Shown: one piece after another, positions 55,099-63,280 of the stretch
How positions within the stretch are numbered: the first letter of the stretch is position 1
Layout of the letters: every line of letters begins with the position of its first letter
Assembly (NCBI RefSeq): GCF_003595195.1
Contig: NZ_CP032418.1
Span: 322,501-386,500, forward strand
Direction: 5' to 3'
Length of the DNA: 64,000 bases
Origin: Paenisporosarcina cavernae
GTDB lineage: Bacteria; Bacillota; Bacilli; Bacillales_A; Planococcaceae
The notes under the pieces: generated by a model
Databases searched by the model: none
Seen by the model: only the letters and a program-made list of their open reading frames with translations
Told to the model about the DNA's origin: nothing
Translations under genes and position numbers: made by a program

Positions 55099-55799
55099 TG
55101 ATTGAGATCAAGACAATCGCCACTGGGAGCAAAGGTAACTGTTATTACGTAACAGACGGTCACACGCCATTGCTCCTAGAAGCTGGCGTTTCATTCAAGC
55201 AAGTACAAAAAGCATTAAACTTTCAGTCGACAGATATAAAAGGCTGCTTAATCACGCATGAACATAAAGATCATGTAGGAGGTTTAAAGAGTTTTTTGAA
55301 AGCTGGTATTGATTGTTATATGAGTCCAGGAACGGCAAAATCAATCGACTTACAACATCACCGAATTCATGAACAAAAAGCTAAACACCTATTCAAAATC
55401 GGCACATGGACGATTTTAGGATTTGATGTGCAGCACGATGTTTCTGAGCCATTTGGATTTATATTGATGAACGAAAAGAAAGAAAAGTTGTTGTTCGCCA
55501 CCGATACTTTTTACATCAAGTATCAGTTCAGAGGTATTACGCATTTAATGCTTGAGTGTAACTATTGTCAGTCTGTGTTAGACGAGAATAACCAATCAGG
55601 ACGATTACCAAAAGGCTTACGAAATCGCATCATGAAGTCGCATTTTAGCTTAGAGAATGTGCTCGATTTTTTAAGGGCGAATGATTTATCGGTCTTGAAA
55701 GAAATTTGGTTATTGCATCTTTCCGATAGTAATTCAGATGAGCAATTAATACGAGAAGAGGTAGCAAAAGTCACAGGCAAGATGATTCATATACCTTGA
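55098..55799 (+). CDS. MBL-fold metallohydrolase, prophage
   Basis: 233-aa metallo-beta-lactamase fold with metal motif THEHKDH (near residue 55), ATDTFY and a late His. Such proteins often follow RecT in phages and resemble YycJ/WalJ-like 5'-3' exonucleases. It starts on the last base of recT. A nuclease function is inferred. Confidence 0.88.
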   Translation: MIEIKTIATGSKGNCYYVTDGHTPLLLEAGVSFKQVQKALNFQSTDIKGCLITHEHKDHVGGLKSFLKAGIDCYMSPGTAKSIDLQHHRIHEQKAKHLFKIGTWTILGFDVQHDVSEPFGFILMNEKKEKLLFATDTFYIKYQFRGITHLMLECNYCQSVLDENNQSGRLPKGLRNRIMKSHFSLENVLDFLRANDLSVLKEIWLLHLSDSNSDEQLIREEVAKVTGKMIHIP

Positions 55800-55829
55800 T
55801 GTCCTGCCTGAGGAAGGAAGCGATAAGGC

Positions 55830-56612
55830 ATGGCAGGGTGGATTAGTTTACACAGAAAGATTCAAGAGCACCCTTTTTTTCAAGAAAAACGTTCATTTTC
55901 AAAGTTCGAAGCCTGGGTCGATTTATTGCTCATGGCCAATCATAAAGAAAGTAAAGTTCTTCTCGGAAATGAAATGATAAAGATTGAGAGAGGCAGTTTT
56001 ATAACCTCTGAATTAAAACTTATGGATCGTTGGTCATGGTCAAAAACAAAGGTGAGGTCATTTTTAAAATTATTAGAAGATGATGAAATGATTATAAAAA
56101 ATACTGACAAGAAAAAAACCACCATAACCATATGTAATTACACTGATTATCAGAAAAACGAAACCACAAAAGAACCACAAACAAACCATTATGAAACCAC
56201 AGAAAAACCACAAAAAGACACAAACAATAATGTTAATAACATTAATAATTTTAATAAAGAGATAGATAAAGAGACTTCTCGTAAAAACGCTTTTCAAATT
56301 TTTGAGTCAGAAGGATTTGGAACAATCAGCTCATTCATTGCTGAGATGTTAGGTTCACTAATTGATGATTTTGGAGAAGAGCGGGTTATCCAAGCAATGA
56401 AGGAAACACGTGTGAATGGATCTACCTCTCTAAATTACACTAAATCCATCTTAATCAACCAAAACAAGAAACGAGGGATGAACAATGCTTCAAACAGTAG
56501 GACAAGCTCTGGAATCTCTCCTGAAGAGTCGGCCAGAATTAGCGAAACGAATGAAAGACGCAAACGCCTTGCTGGAATCGAATCCGGTCGAAATTCTCAC
56601 TATTCCTTCTGA
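55830..56612 (+). CDS. DnaD-like replication initiation protein
   Basis: 260-aa protein. N-terminal winged-helix domain (GWISLHRKIQEHPFFQ, DRWSWSKTKVRSFLKLLEDDEMI), an Asn/Thr-rich linker (about 118-150, NNNVNNINNFN) and a DnaD C-terminal domain (FESEGFGTISSFIAEMLGSLIDDFG). It is expected to remodel the phage origin and load helicase with the DnaC-like protein. Its last 128 nt overlap that gene in another frame. Confidence 0.87.
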   Translation: MAGWISLHRKIQEHPFFQEKRSFSKFEAWVDLLLMANHKESKVLLGNEMIKIERGSFITSELKLMDRWSWSKTKVRSFLKLLEDDEMIIKNTDKKKTTITICNYTDYQKNETTKEPQTNHYETTEKPQKDTNNNVNNINNFNKEIDKETSRKNAFQIFESEGFGTISSFIAEMLGSLIDDFGEERVIQAMKETRVNGSTSLNYTKSILINQNKKRGMNNASNSRTSSGISPEESARISETNERRKRLAGIESGRNSHYSF

Positions 56613-57414
56613 CAAGTGTCCACATCGTTCCTGTGATGGTTCGGGATGGATTTGGAAAAAAGATTGGTCGAAACGAACACCTGAATTTCGAGAAGAATCG
56701 GATGAATGGCATGAGCCCTGTGCTTGTTATGAACAGCGCAAAAAACAAAACGAGATTTCACGAAAGATTGATCTATCAGGAATCCCTTTTATTTTTCGTG
56801 AAGCGACTGTCCGTTCGTTTAATCCTTTACTTTATAAATCTCAAAAGAGTATTGATACGGCAACAATTGCGAAACAAGCTGCCGTTAAATTTATCGAAAA
56901 CTTTGAAGAGATGAAAAAAGCAGGGAAAGGATTGTATCTATTTAGTGAAAAGAAGGGTTCCGGAAAAACGAGACTGGCATCAAGCATTGCTAATGCACTT
57001 GTTAAAGTGCATGGAGTAGATATCGCTTTTCTAAAGGCGAACGATTTACTCTCACAAATTAAAAAAACATTTAGCAATGAAATCTCCACATCGGAGATTG
57101 ATATTATTCAAGTCTTTCGAAAAGTGGAGGTACTTGTTATTGATGACATTGCGATTGAAAAACCTAGTGAGTTTGCAGAGCGAGTTTTCTTCGACATCGT
57201 GGATTATCGACTGGAAAATAAGAAAGTCACTTTCTTTACATCAAACAAAACTATTGAAAATCTGGCGAAGATTTACAAAGAAGGACGTGTTCATTCTCGC
57301 ATTAATAAGATGTGTTTAGAACTGTATCTGCCAGAAGAGTCTATTCGTGACGATGAAGCAGAAAAAGAGAATGCTGACATCGAGAAAATCTTATTCGGAC
57401 AGGCAGGAGATTGA
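56485..57414 (+). CDS. DnaC/DnaI-like helicase loader
   Basis: 309-aa AAA+ loader. N-terminal Cys-rich motif (CPHRSCDGSGW ... CACYEQRKK) suggests a zinc finger. Walker A is SEKKGSGKTRLA (Ser before K-T in family form), Walker B VLVIDDIAIE, and a sensor TSNKTIENL follows. GAGGGATGAACA precedes the ATG at 56485, which lies inside the DnaD gene. Confidence 0.9.
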   Translation: MLQTVGQALESLLKSRPELAKRMKDANALLESNPVEILTIPSDKCPHRSCDGSGWIWKKDWSKRTPEFREESDEWHEPCACYEQRKKQNEISRKIDLSGIPFIFREATVRSFNPLLYKSQKSIDTATIAKQAAVKFIENFEEMKKAGKGLYLFSEKKGSGKTRLASSIANALVKVHGVDIAFLKANDLLSQIKKTFSNEISTSEIDIIQVFRKVEVLVIDDIAIEKPSEFAERVFFDIVDYRLENKKVTFFTSNKTIENLAKIYKEGRVHSRINKMCLELYLPEESIRDDEAEKENADIEKILFGQAGD

Positions 57415-57624
57415 ATGAATGCATTACTCAATCAAATGATTCTAGCAGCTGGAATGTGGAAAGAGCACAAGAAAGAAATATTCCAAGAACAATTCGAAAA
57501 TCATTTAACAAACTTTTGCTTTACATATGGCTTCAGTCGAGAAAAAGCAGAAGAAATATTACTCAACTATATCGAAGAGGGGGAAATAGCATGCGCAACC
57601 GACGGAACATTAGTGGGAACTTGA
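57415..57624 (+). CDS. Hypothetical prophage protein
   Basis: 69-aa helical protein (FQEQFENHLTNFCFTYGFSREKAEEILLNYIEEG). Starts directly after the DnaC stop (TGAATG). Unrecognised. I prefer this frame over a longer overlapping one because its composition is protein-like. Confidence 0.65.
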   Translation: MNALLNQMILAAGMWKEHKKEIFQEQFENHLTNFCFTYGFSREKAEEILLNYIEEGEIACATDGTLVGT

Positions 57625-57812
57625 AAACAATTCAAGGAAATCAACGAGATTTTTTTATACAAGAGTTACGTTCCATGGGCATCACAGAAACTCCTGAAGG
57701 TCGTCCCATTGGCAGCATGCCTTATCACGAACTTTTGCATATAACCACTATCGAGCGCATTAAACGAGATTATGAGCAGGAGAACGAGGTGCCAAATGAA
57801 CAGGTACTCTGA
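57591..57812 (+). CDS. Hypothetical prophage protein
   Basis: 73-aa protein starting MRNRRNISGNLKTIQ, with ITETPEGRPIGSMPYHELLH, a pattern common in small phage replication-region proteins of Firmicutes. GAGGGGGAAATAGC precedes the ATG. It overlaps both neighbours by 17-34 nt. Confidence 0.68.
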   Translation: MRNRRNISGNLKTIQGNQRDFFIQELRSMGITETPEGRPIGSMPYHELLHITTIERIKRDYEQENEVPNEQVL

Positions 57813-58131
57813 GGACTATCGCAACACCGGTTCGAAAGAAATGGCAGAGATTGAGAAAGAGGCTTATCTAGTTAGCCAATTTTCTTCGACATTTATAAAC
57901 GACCAAGGAAAATTAATCCGCCATTCATTTGTCTTTGTGGTTAATCGCGCACGAGGATTTGGTGATTACAAAGCTGTTCGACGACAAACGACAGATGGGG
58001 ATGAGATCAAACGAATCCCACGAATCTTAAAAAAGAAAATGGCAGTGGAGCCAAGCGAAGAGTTAGCAAAACGACTAGCGCATGCCCAATACATCGAAAG
58101 TTTGTATGACTCATGCTTCAAAAACTGGTAG
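57796..58131 (+). CDS. Hypothetical prophage protein
   Basis: 111-aa soluble protein beginning MNRYSEDYRNTGSKEM. Unrecognised. Start at 57796 because ACGAGGTGCCAA precedes that ATG; the frame extends eight codons further. Confidence 0.65.
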   Translation: MNRYSEDYRNTGSKEMAEIEKEAYLVSQFSSTFINDQGKLIRHSFVFVVNRARGFGDYKAVRRQTTDGDEIKRIPRILKKKMAVEPSEELAKRLAHAQYIESLYDSCFKNW

Positions 58132-58142
58132 GAGGTGCAGGT

Positions 58143-58316
58143 ATGGAATCGAAAAAGAAAAATGGTGTTATTACCCGGTTAATTATGGCGGATACCTTAG
58201 CGAAGTTTCGAGCAGACCATGAACGGCTTATCGATTCGGGATGGATAGATAATGGCGAGAAATTTACGAAGAATGGCTATATCTGTATGGATATGAAATT
58301 CGTAGGTCGGAACTAA
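58143..58316 (+). CDS. Hypothetical prophage protein
   Basis: 57-aa protein starting MESKKKNGVITRLIMADTLA. GTAGGAGGTGCAGGT precedes the ATG. Unrecognised. Confidence 0.65.
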   Translation: MESKKKNGVITRLIMADTLAKFRADHERLIDSGWIDNGEKFTKNGYICMDMKFVGRN

Positions 58317-58346
58317 TACCAAATTTAAAATCTAGGAGTGAACTAT

Positions 58347-58514
58347 ATGGCACAATGCAATCGTTGTAATCGAGTATTAAAAACTGCAAGGTCCATTGAG
58401 GATGGTTATGGTCCAGTTTGCAAACGCAAGCAAGCAGAAGCAGATGCGGAGTTCGAAAAACGTCAAGTAACGATTGACGAAGTTCTCTCCTACGAGGCGA
58501 AGTTACGCAAATGA
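58347..58514 (+). CDS. Small zinc-ribbon protein, DUF6011-like
   Basis: 55-aa protein starting MAQCNRCNRVLKTARSIEDG, then YGPVCKRK. The pattern CxxC ... GYGPVC is that of the DUF6011 zinc-binding phage proteins. TAGGAGTGAACTAT precedes the ATG. It overlaps rusA by 4 nt (ATGA). Confidence 0.75.
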   Translation: MAQCNRCNRVLKTARSIEDGYGPVCKRKQAEADAEFEKRQVTIDEVLSYEAKLRK

Positions 58515-58936
58515 AGTCCATTTTGTTTGAAATAGTGGGCGAGCCAGTAGCTCAAGGCCGCCCAAGAGCTGGAAAAACCGCAAAAGGGAAAACGGTGTTA
58601 TACGATCCACTCAAGTCGCGAGATTTTAAACAGTATGTTCAACTGGTAGCTAGTCAACATGCACCAAGCAATTTGATTGAAGGGCCAATTGTTTTGCACG
58701 TAGATATTTACAAATCAATCCCGAAAGCCCTGCAGACAAAGCCCAAGCAAAAGCTGATTGAAGCTGGGCAACTACGGCCAATCACAAAGCCGGATGTAGA
58801 CAACTATGTAAAAGGAGTAAAAGACGGGATGAACAAAATTATCTGGAATGACGACAGCCAAGTTGTGGAATTAACTGTTCGCAAATTTTACAGCAACAAT
58901 CCTAAAGTGGTTGTTTGTGTGAAATATGACGAGTGA
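58511..58936 (+). CDS. rusA: RusA-family Holliday junction resolvase
   Basis: 141-aa endonuclease. GEPVAQGRPRAGK at the start and the acidic active site KPDVDNYVKGVKDGMNKIIW with WNDDSQVVEL identify RusA, which resolves recombination junctions in phage DNA before packaging. Confidence 0.93.
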   Translation: MKSILFEIVGEPVAQGRPRAGKTAKGKTVLYDPLKSRDFKQYVQLVASQHAPSNLIEGPIVLHVDIYKSIPKALQTKPKQKLIEAGQLRPITKPDVDNYVKGVKDGMNKIIWNDDSQVVELTVRKFYSNNPKVVVCVKYDE

Positions 58937-58983
58937 TTCAGACGTTCCAGACTAATAAAATGCAGCATTAAGAGGTGAAAAGT

Positions 58984-59979
58984 TTGATAAAAATTCTTGA
59001 ATTGTTCGGTGGAATTGGTGCTCCAAGAAAAGCCTTAATCAATCTTGGCATCGAACATAAATCAATTGATTATGTAGAGTGGAATGAGAAAGCAGTCAGC
59101 ACTTACAATGCTATGTTCGATAATCGCTACAAGTCGGAAAGTGTAGTCGGTTATTCCTTGCAACCAGATATCCTTGTTCATGGATCACCTTGTCAGGATT
59201 TTTCAATTGCTGGAAAACAATATGGTGGAAATATAGAGGACGGCACCAGAAGTTCTCTATTGTTTGAAACACTTAAAATTATTGAAAATCTGGGCGTATG
59301 GAAACCAAAAGTTGTAATTTGGGAAAATGTAAAAAATGTACTGTCAAAAAAGTTGGTACCTGCTTTCAATCACTACTTGAGAGATATGGAATCGTTAGGG
59401 TATACCAATTCTTATCAAGTGCTAGATGCAAGGGACTTTGGAATACCGCAAGCAAGAGAAAGAATTTTTACAGTTTCGATATTAGGTAATCATAACTTTG
59501 ATTTTAACAAGTTACGAAAATGTCCAATGCGATCTATAGAGGAGTTTCTAGAATCGGAAGTTGATGAAAGGTACGTCATAAGGCAACCTAGCATGATTAA
59601 GAAGTTGCCTGGAAAACCGGTTGTTCCTGGAACCTTTGGCGGTCGAATGCTAGACGAAGTGAAAAATTACGTAAATACAATCACCACAAAGCAAATGAGG
59701 TGTCCTAACAGCGGAGTAGTGAGGATTGAAGGTGAGATTTTCCGATATCTCACAGAGCGTGAATGTTGGAGATTGATGGGATTCGATGATGAAGACTTTG
59801 AAGCTGCTCTAAAAGAACATCCGTCAAGGGAAGGTTGTTTAAACGGAACACTTTACCATCAAGCAGGAAATAGCATTGTAGTACAAGTACTTGAAGCAAT
59901 ATTTGAAGTGCTGTTAAAAGAAGATTTTGCAACTGAATTTATAAGAGAATCAAATGGTCAGTTGCGGTTAAGCTGCTGA
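58984..59979 (+). CDS. C5 cytosine DNA methyltransferase, solitary
   Basis: 331-aa methyltransferase. Motif I LELFGGIGAPRKAL, catalytic Cys in HGSPCQDFS (motif IV), ENVKNVL (VI), QARERIF (VIII) and QAGNSIVV (X) are all present in order. TTG at 58984 with AGAGGTG upstream is preferred; GTG at 58975 is an alternative. No restriction enzyme gene is adjacent, so it probably protects phage DNA or marks it. The target sequence is unknown. Confidence 0.92.
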   Translation: MIKILELFGGIGAPRKALINLGIEHKSIDYVEWNEKAVSTYNAMFDNRYKSESVVGYSLQPDILVHGSPCQDFSIAGKQYGGNIEDGTRSSLLFETLKIIENLGVWKPKVVIWENVKNVLSKKLVPAFNHYLRDMESLGYTNSYQVLDARDFGIPQARERIFTVSILGNHNFDFNKLRKCPMRSIEEFLESEVDERYVIRQPSMIKKLPGKPVVPGTFGGRMLDEVKNYVNTITTKQMRCPNSGVVRIEGEIFRYLTERECWRLMGFDDEDFEAALKEHPSREGCLNGTLYHQAGNSIVVQVLEAIFEVLLKEDFATEFIRESNGQLRLSC

Positions 59980-60016
59980 ACTTTCCGTCCATTAAACAAC
60001 AAAAAGGAGAATAACA

Positions 60017-60232
60017 ATGAAGCAGAATAATACCTTTTGGCAAGGGCTTAACCGCCAACCGAACGAATTGAAATTAGGAGATATCGTCATAGATGAACGT
60101 GGTATTCCTATAGCTATTTCAGAACATTCGATTGATGAAATTAAGGAATTGGCTAGTAGTGGCCATTTTAAAGAATTTATACCTGTAGAAGCTAGAAAGG
60201 CTTTTCCGAACTTTGATAAGAATAATCATTAA
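60017..60232 (+). CDS. Hypothetical prophage protein
   Basis: 71-aa soluble protein starting MKQNNTFWQGLNRQPNELKL. AAAAAGGAGAATAACA precedes the ATG. Unrecognised. Confidence 0.68.
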   Translation: MKQNNTFWQGLNRQPNELKLGDIVIDERGIPIAISEHSIDEIKELASSGHFKEFIPVEARKAFPNFDKNNH

Positions 60233-60253
60233 TTTTAGATGTACAAAGTAAAT

Positions 60254-60436
60254 TTATACATTTTTCACTTCATCAACTTTCCAATGTTTATCTTTAGATA
60301 GTAACCGATTTAACCTTTCGCATAATTCGTTCGCGTCATCAATTGATTTGAATGTTTTGAAAAAGTCACTATTGGATTTATTCAGGACTTCTGTATTTTC
60401 TTTGTATTTTCTGATTAATATGTACAAGCTTCTCAC
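60254..60436 (-). CDS. Hypothetical small protein, inverted cassette
   Basis: 60-aa protein (SLYILIRKYKENTEVLNKSN), GTG start with GGAAGTGA close upstream. Reads against all surrounding prophage genes. Unrecognised; the shape resembles small phage proteins of about 60 residues. Confidence 0.55.
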   Translation of the reverse strand: MRSLYILIRKYKENTEVLNKSNSDFFKTFKSIDDANELCERLNRLLSKDKHWKVDEVKNV

Positions 60437-60504
60437 TCACTTCCAACATTATTTGATTAGATTCATTATGTCTTTAAGGGAAGTGTTAATCAATAACCAA
60501 TATG

Positions 60505-60738
60505 TTAATTAAAATAATTTTTGAATACATCATAAAAACCCATTTGCATTGGGATTGCCCATAAGTAAAATCCAAATAAACAAACTGGACCGAAGAAAAA
60601 GTCAAATACCTTTGGTGGCAAGATTTTTCCTAAAAGTATTTTATATACTGATGCGGCAATTACCATGGTGATAATTAGTACAACTAACGGACCAATGATC
60701 TGTTCAGTTGGGAAATCGACATTTTCAAATAAATTCAT
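60505..60738 (-). CDS. Hypothetical membrane protein, inverted cassette
   Basis: 77-aa protein with two helices (about 13-36 and 45-65: IIGPLVVLIITMVIAASVY, FFGPVCLFGFYLWAIP). ATGAGGAGCAATATC precedes the ATG at 60738. 27 nt downstream of the next membrane gene, so they form one minus-strand operon. Confidence 0.65.
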   Translation of the reverse strand: MNLFENVDFPTEQIIGPLVVLIITMVIAASVYKILLGKILPPKVFDFFFGPVCLFGFYLWAIPMQMGFYDVFKNYFN

Positions 60739-60765
60739 GATATTGCTCCTCATATTTGATTTTGA

Positions 60766-61113
60766 TTAAAAAGTATTCAAGTTTTTGATTAAATCTAATA
60801 ACTTTCTACTGTTATTTACAAAAATTATTGTGATTCCAGTTACAACAAAAATTGCTGCTTTTTGAAAATCTCTAGTAATTTCAAAAAATCCAATTGATAA
60901 AGAGGTTATGTTTTTTTGATTTTCTAGTAAAAATTCTTCTGTATGTAAATGTTCTTTTGTACCGAAGCTTCTGCTTTCTGTAAATGGAGTTAAAGCAAAA
61001 TCGTACGACTCACTGTATTGTTTTATTAGATTGGTGCTCGGTTCAACATAGTAAAATTTAAATCCAATAAAAATTATTAACAACCCTAATAAATTAAATG
61101 TCAGTTTATTCAT
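60766..61113 (-). CDS. Hypothetical membrane protein, inverted cassette
   Basis: 115-aa protein with an N-terminal helix (about 5-22), an exposed charged middle (residues 25-75) and a second helix (about 83-102: AAIFVVTGITIIFVNN). AAGGAGATGTCCG precedes the ATG. First gene of the cassette. No homologue recognised; size and topology would suit a superinfection-exclusion or lysogenic-conversion protein, but this is a guess. Confidence 0.65.
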   Translation of the reverse strand: MNKLTFNLLGLLIIFIGFKFYYVEPSTNLIKQYSESYDFALTPFTESRSFGTKEHLHTEEFLLENQKNITSLSIGFFEITRDFQKAAIFVVTGITIIFVNNSRKLLDLIKNLNTF

Positions 61114-61200
61114 CGGACATCTCCTTAAAATTTATTAATAATAATTGATACGTTTTATGCTTTGATAAGTTTCAAAATCTCTCAGAAAAGAAGGGATGGT

Positions 61201-61386
61201 ATGAAAAAGCAAGAGTACTACCCGTTGCTAGTCTCTTGTGATAACTGTGGTCTTTGGCAACCGCTAGGAGATCTCGAATATGTTCTTGATTATGCTTCCT
61301 TTATCCAGTGTGGTAATTGTGACCATCGGCATAGAAACCTTGAGGAGTTGCGTGCGTATGCAAAACAAACACGGAATTACGATTGA
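61201..61386 (+). CDS. Small zinc-ribbon protein, prophage
   Basis: 61-aa protein with CDNCGLW and CGNCDHRHRN (two CxxC pairs). Start at 61201 because AAGGGATGGT precedes it; the frame extends 13 codons upstream. Confidence 0.7.
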   Translation: MKKQEYYPLLVSCDNCGLWQPLGDLEYVLDYASFIQCGNCDHRHRNLEELRAYAKQTRNYD

Positions 61387-61552
61387 GGTGGAACGTCCCC
61401 AAAAGGTGCATTGTATGAAGATGATACGTAAAGGTAGTTGGTTCTTGCTCAAGCTAGACGATGGAATACGAGAACATTGGCTTTACGACCGGTTCGAAGG
61501 TAAAGAGCTCAGAGCACTTAAAAAAGAAGGATGGAAAGTCGTAACGAAATGA
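61358..61552 (+). CDS. Hypothetical prophage protein
   Basis: 64-aa protein (MQNKHGITIEVERPQKVH, then LLKLDDGIREHWLYDRFEGK). GAGGAG lies 10 nt before the ATG. It overlaps the preceding gene by 29 nt. Unrecognised. Confidence 0.6.
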   Translation: MQNKHGITIEVERPQKVHCMKMIRKGSWFLLKLDDGIREHWLYDRFEGKELRALKKEGWKVVTK

Positions 61553-61561
61553 GGTGGAAAC

Positions 61562-61729
61562 ATGGAACTGTTTTGGCTACTCATGATGGTATTATTCGGA
61601 TTTGTTGCAGGAATGTTCATCGGCAAAGTCGATGGAGAAACAAAAGGACATGCTAGAGGGTGGCGAGAAGGTCACACAGAAGGGTTTGCTCGTGCCAGTA
61701 AGAAGGAATGGTTGCGTAACAAGCGATGA
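61562..61729 (+). CDS. Small membrane-anchored protein, prophage
   Basis: 55-aa protein starting MELFWLLMMVLFGFVAGMFI, one N-terminal helix and a basic, Gly/His-rich tail. GAGGTGGAAAC precedes the ATG. Overlaps the next gene by 4 nt. Confidence 0.68.
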   Translation: MELFWLLMMVLFGFVAGMFIGKVDGETKGHARGWREGHTEGFARASKKEWLRNKR

Positions 61730-61938
61730 AGTATTTTGCTCTGGATCAGATTGATATAGATTTAGGATTTACTGAACAAGAAATCAAGGAATTTATTGAG
61801 ATGTGGCAGAGTGAAATATCTCTGCTTAACATCTCGAAAAAGATGAAGCGAAAGAAAATTGAACTTGCAATACTCGTAATCGATTTAGCAGAACGCAAGA
61901 AAATCAAACAGAGAAAACAAGGGTTAGATGGTTTATAA
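61726..61938 (+). CDS. Hypothetical prophage protein
   Basis: 70-aa helical, Lys-rich protein (IDIDLGFTEQEIKEFIEMWQ, SKKMKRKKIELAILVIDL). ATG overlaps the preceding stop. Near the late regulator; unrecognised. Confidence 0.68.
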   Translation: MKYFALDQIDIDLGFTEQEIKEFIEMWQSEISLLNISKKMKRKKIELAILVIDLAERKKIKQRKQGLDGL

Positions 61939-61957
61939 ATAAAGGGGGTCGGTTTAA

Positions 61958-62386
61958 GTGAAAATGTTGGCTAACTATTTGGATTTGTGTGCAACACTTG
62001 AAACAATCGAACTGGACCTAGAACGAGTCAATGCAGATATGGATTATTGGTTCGGAAAGGGCAGCTATATGTTGGGTAGCATAGGCTCAACGAAATTCGG
62101 TTCGAAGGAAGCAATTGAGCGAATAGATCACCTCCATTCACGCAAACATGAAATTCTGCAGCGTAAAGTGCACTACGAAGAAATGAAGAGGGATTACGAG
62201 AAAGCGTTAGGGAAATTAACGAGCAATGAATATACAATCATGAAAAAAGTAATCGTTGATCGCAAGTCCTTAAAAGAGATATCCGACGAATTAAATTTGT
62301 CATATGGGTATGTTCGAAATGTTTCTTCGAAATGTGACAAAATATTACACACGTACTTGACGACTAGTGTGTTACTCTATAAATAA
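61958..62386 (+). CDS. ArpU-like late transcription regulator
   Basis: 142-aa protein with a sigma-70 region 4-like HTH at the C-terminus (LTSNEYTIMKKVIVDRKSLK, LNLSYGYVRNVSSKCDKIL) and a helical N-terminal half. Position just before the terminase genes is that of ArpU/RinA-type activators of late genes. GTG start with GGGGGT upstream; ATG two codons later is possible. Confidence 0.75.
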   Translation: MKMLANYLDLCATLETIELDLERVNADMDYWFGKGSYMLGSIGSTKFGSKEAIERIDHLHSRKHEILQRKVHYEEMKRDYEKALGKLTSNEYTIMKKVIVDRKSLKEISDELNLSYGYVRNVSSKCDKILHTYLTTSVLLYK

Positions 62387-62456
62387 GCAGTATTGAATCT
62401 ACGCAGCCAGTGCATGTGTAGGGGATATACTAAGTTAGTAAAACTAAATAAGAATT

Positions 62457-62491
62457 TAAAGCGCCTTTCCGAAAATGGAGTGGCGTTTTTT
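62457..62491 (+). terminator. Terminator after ArpU-like gene
   Basis: Stem AAGCGCC-TTTCC / GGAGTGGCGTT (one bulged base) followed by six T, ending the early transcript before late genes. Confidence 0.7.
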
Positions 62492-62550
62492 GATGGGAAA
62501 AGAAGGAAATACCTTTTATTTGGCGAATTGTGTAAATAGGAGGTGTAAAT

Positions 62551-62769
62551 ATGGAACTTTACAAAGAAGCGAGGCTTGAAGGTGATTCTGAAGGTTTTGA
62601 TGGCGAGACTATCTTCGAATTGACGAATGGCGAAAGGTGGGAACAGGTAGAATATTATTATAGATATAGATACAAATATAGACCAACAGTTAAAATTTAT
62701 AAGGATAGTATGAGCTATTACCTTGAATTAGAGGGCATTGAAAGAAAAGTTAGGGTTAGAAGAATATAA
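62551..62769 (+). CDS. Hypothetical Tyr/Arg-rich prophage protein
   Basis: 72-aa protein with the striking stretch YYYRYRYKYRPTVKIYK. ATAGGAGGTGTAAAT precedes the ATG. It lies alone between two terminators. Unrecognised. Confidence 0.7.
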   Translation: MELYKEARLEGDSEGFDGETIFELTNGERWEQVEYYYRYRYKYRPTVKIYKDSMSYYLELEGIERKVRVRRI

Positions 62770-62782
62770 TAAATAGGTTTTT

Positions 62783-62807
62783 AAGCATCCCATGTGGTGC
62801 TTTTTTT
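62783..62807 (+). terminator. Rho-independent terminator
   Basis: Stem AAGCATC / GGTGCTT followed by seven T. Confidence 0.8.
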
Positions 62808-62845
62808 ATATCTAAAAAAGCGAATAGCGTGAAAGTGGGTGAGAG

Positions 62846-63280
62846 ATGGTGAAACTGAATGAGAGACAGACAAGATTTGCCGATGAGTATATTCGTTTAG
62901 GTGAAGTAACTAAAGCTGCAATTAATGCTGGGTATAGTCCAAAGACCGCATATGCGATAGGCAAAGAAAACCTCGAAAAACCTAGTATTAAAGCATATAT
63001 CGAGAAACGATTGCAGGATTTGCGAAAACAGTCAATTGCTGAGCAAGATGAAGTTTTGAAATATCTTACTTCTGTTATGCGAGGTGAGTTGAAAGATGAG
63101 ATGCTTTTAGTGGTCGGGGATGAAACAGGTGCAGCTGTAGAGACGCATGAAAAACGTTCTGATACGATGGCAAGAACTAAAGCAGCCGAACTTCTTGGTA
63201 AGCGCTATGCAATGTGGACAGACAAGCAACAGATTGAGGGAGTCCAACAGGTAGTGATTCAAAATGACCTTGAAGACTAA
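62846..63280 (+). CDS. Terminase small subunit
   Basis: 144-aa Terminase_2-type protein: [40 protein letters not shown] (HTH that binds packaging DNA) and a helical C-terminus. It overlaps the large subunit by 17 nt. Confidence 0.93.
   Translation: MVKLNERQTRFADEYIRLGEVTKAAINAGYSPKTAYAIGKENLEKPSIKAYIEKRLQDLRKQSIAEQDEVLKYLTSVMRGELKDEMLLVVGDETGAAVETHEKRSDTMARTKAAELLGKRYAMWTDKQQIEGVQQVVIQNDLED

Noticed and set aside
57411-57590. Longer frame starting before the small gene at 57591
   Set aside because: Only the part from 57591 has a ribosome site; upstream, the frame at 57415 is the protein-like one and starts right at the DnaC stop.
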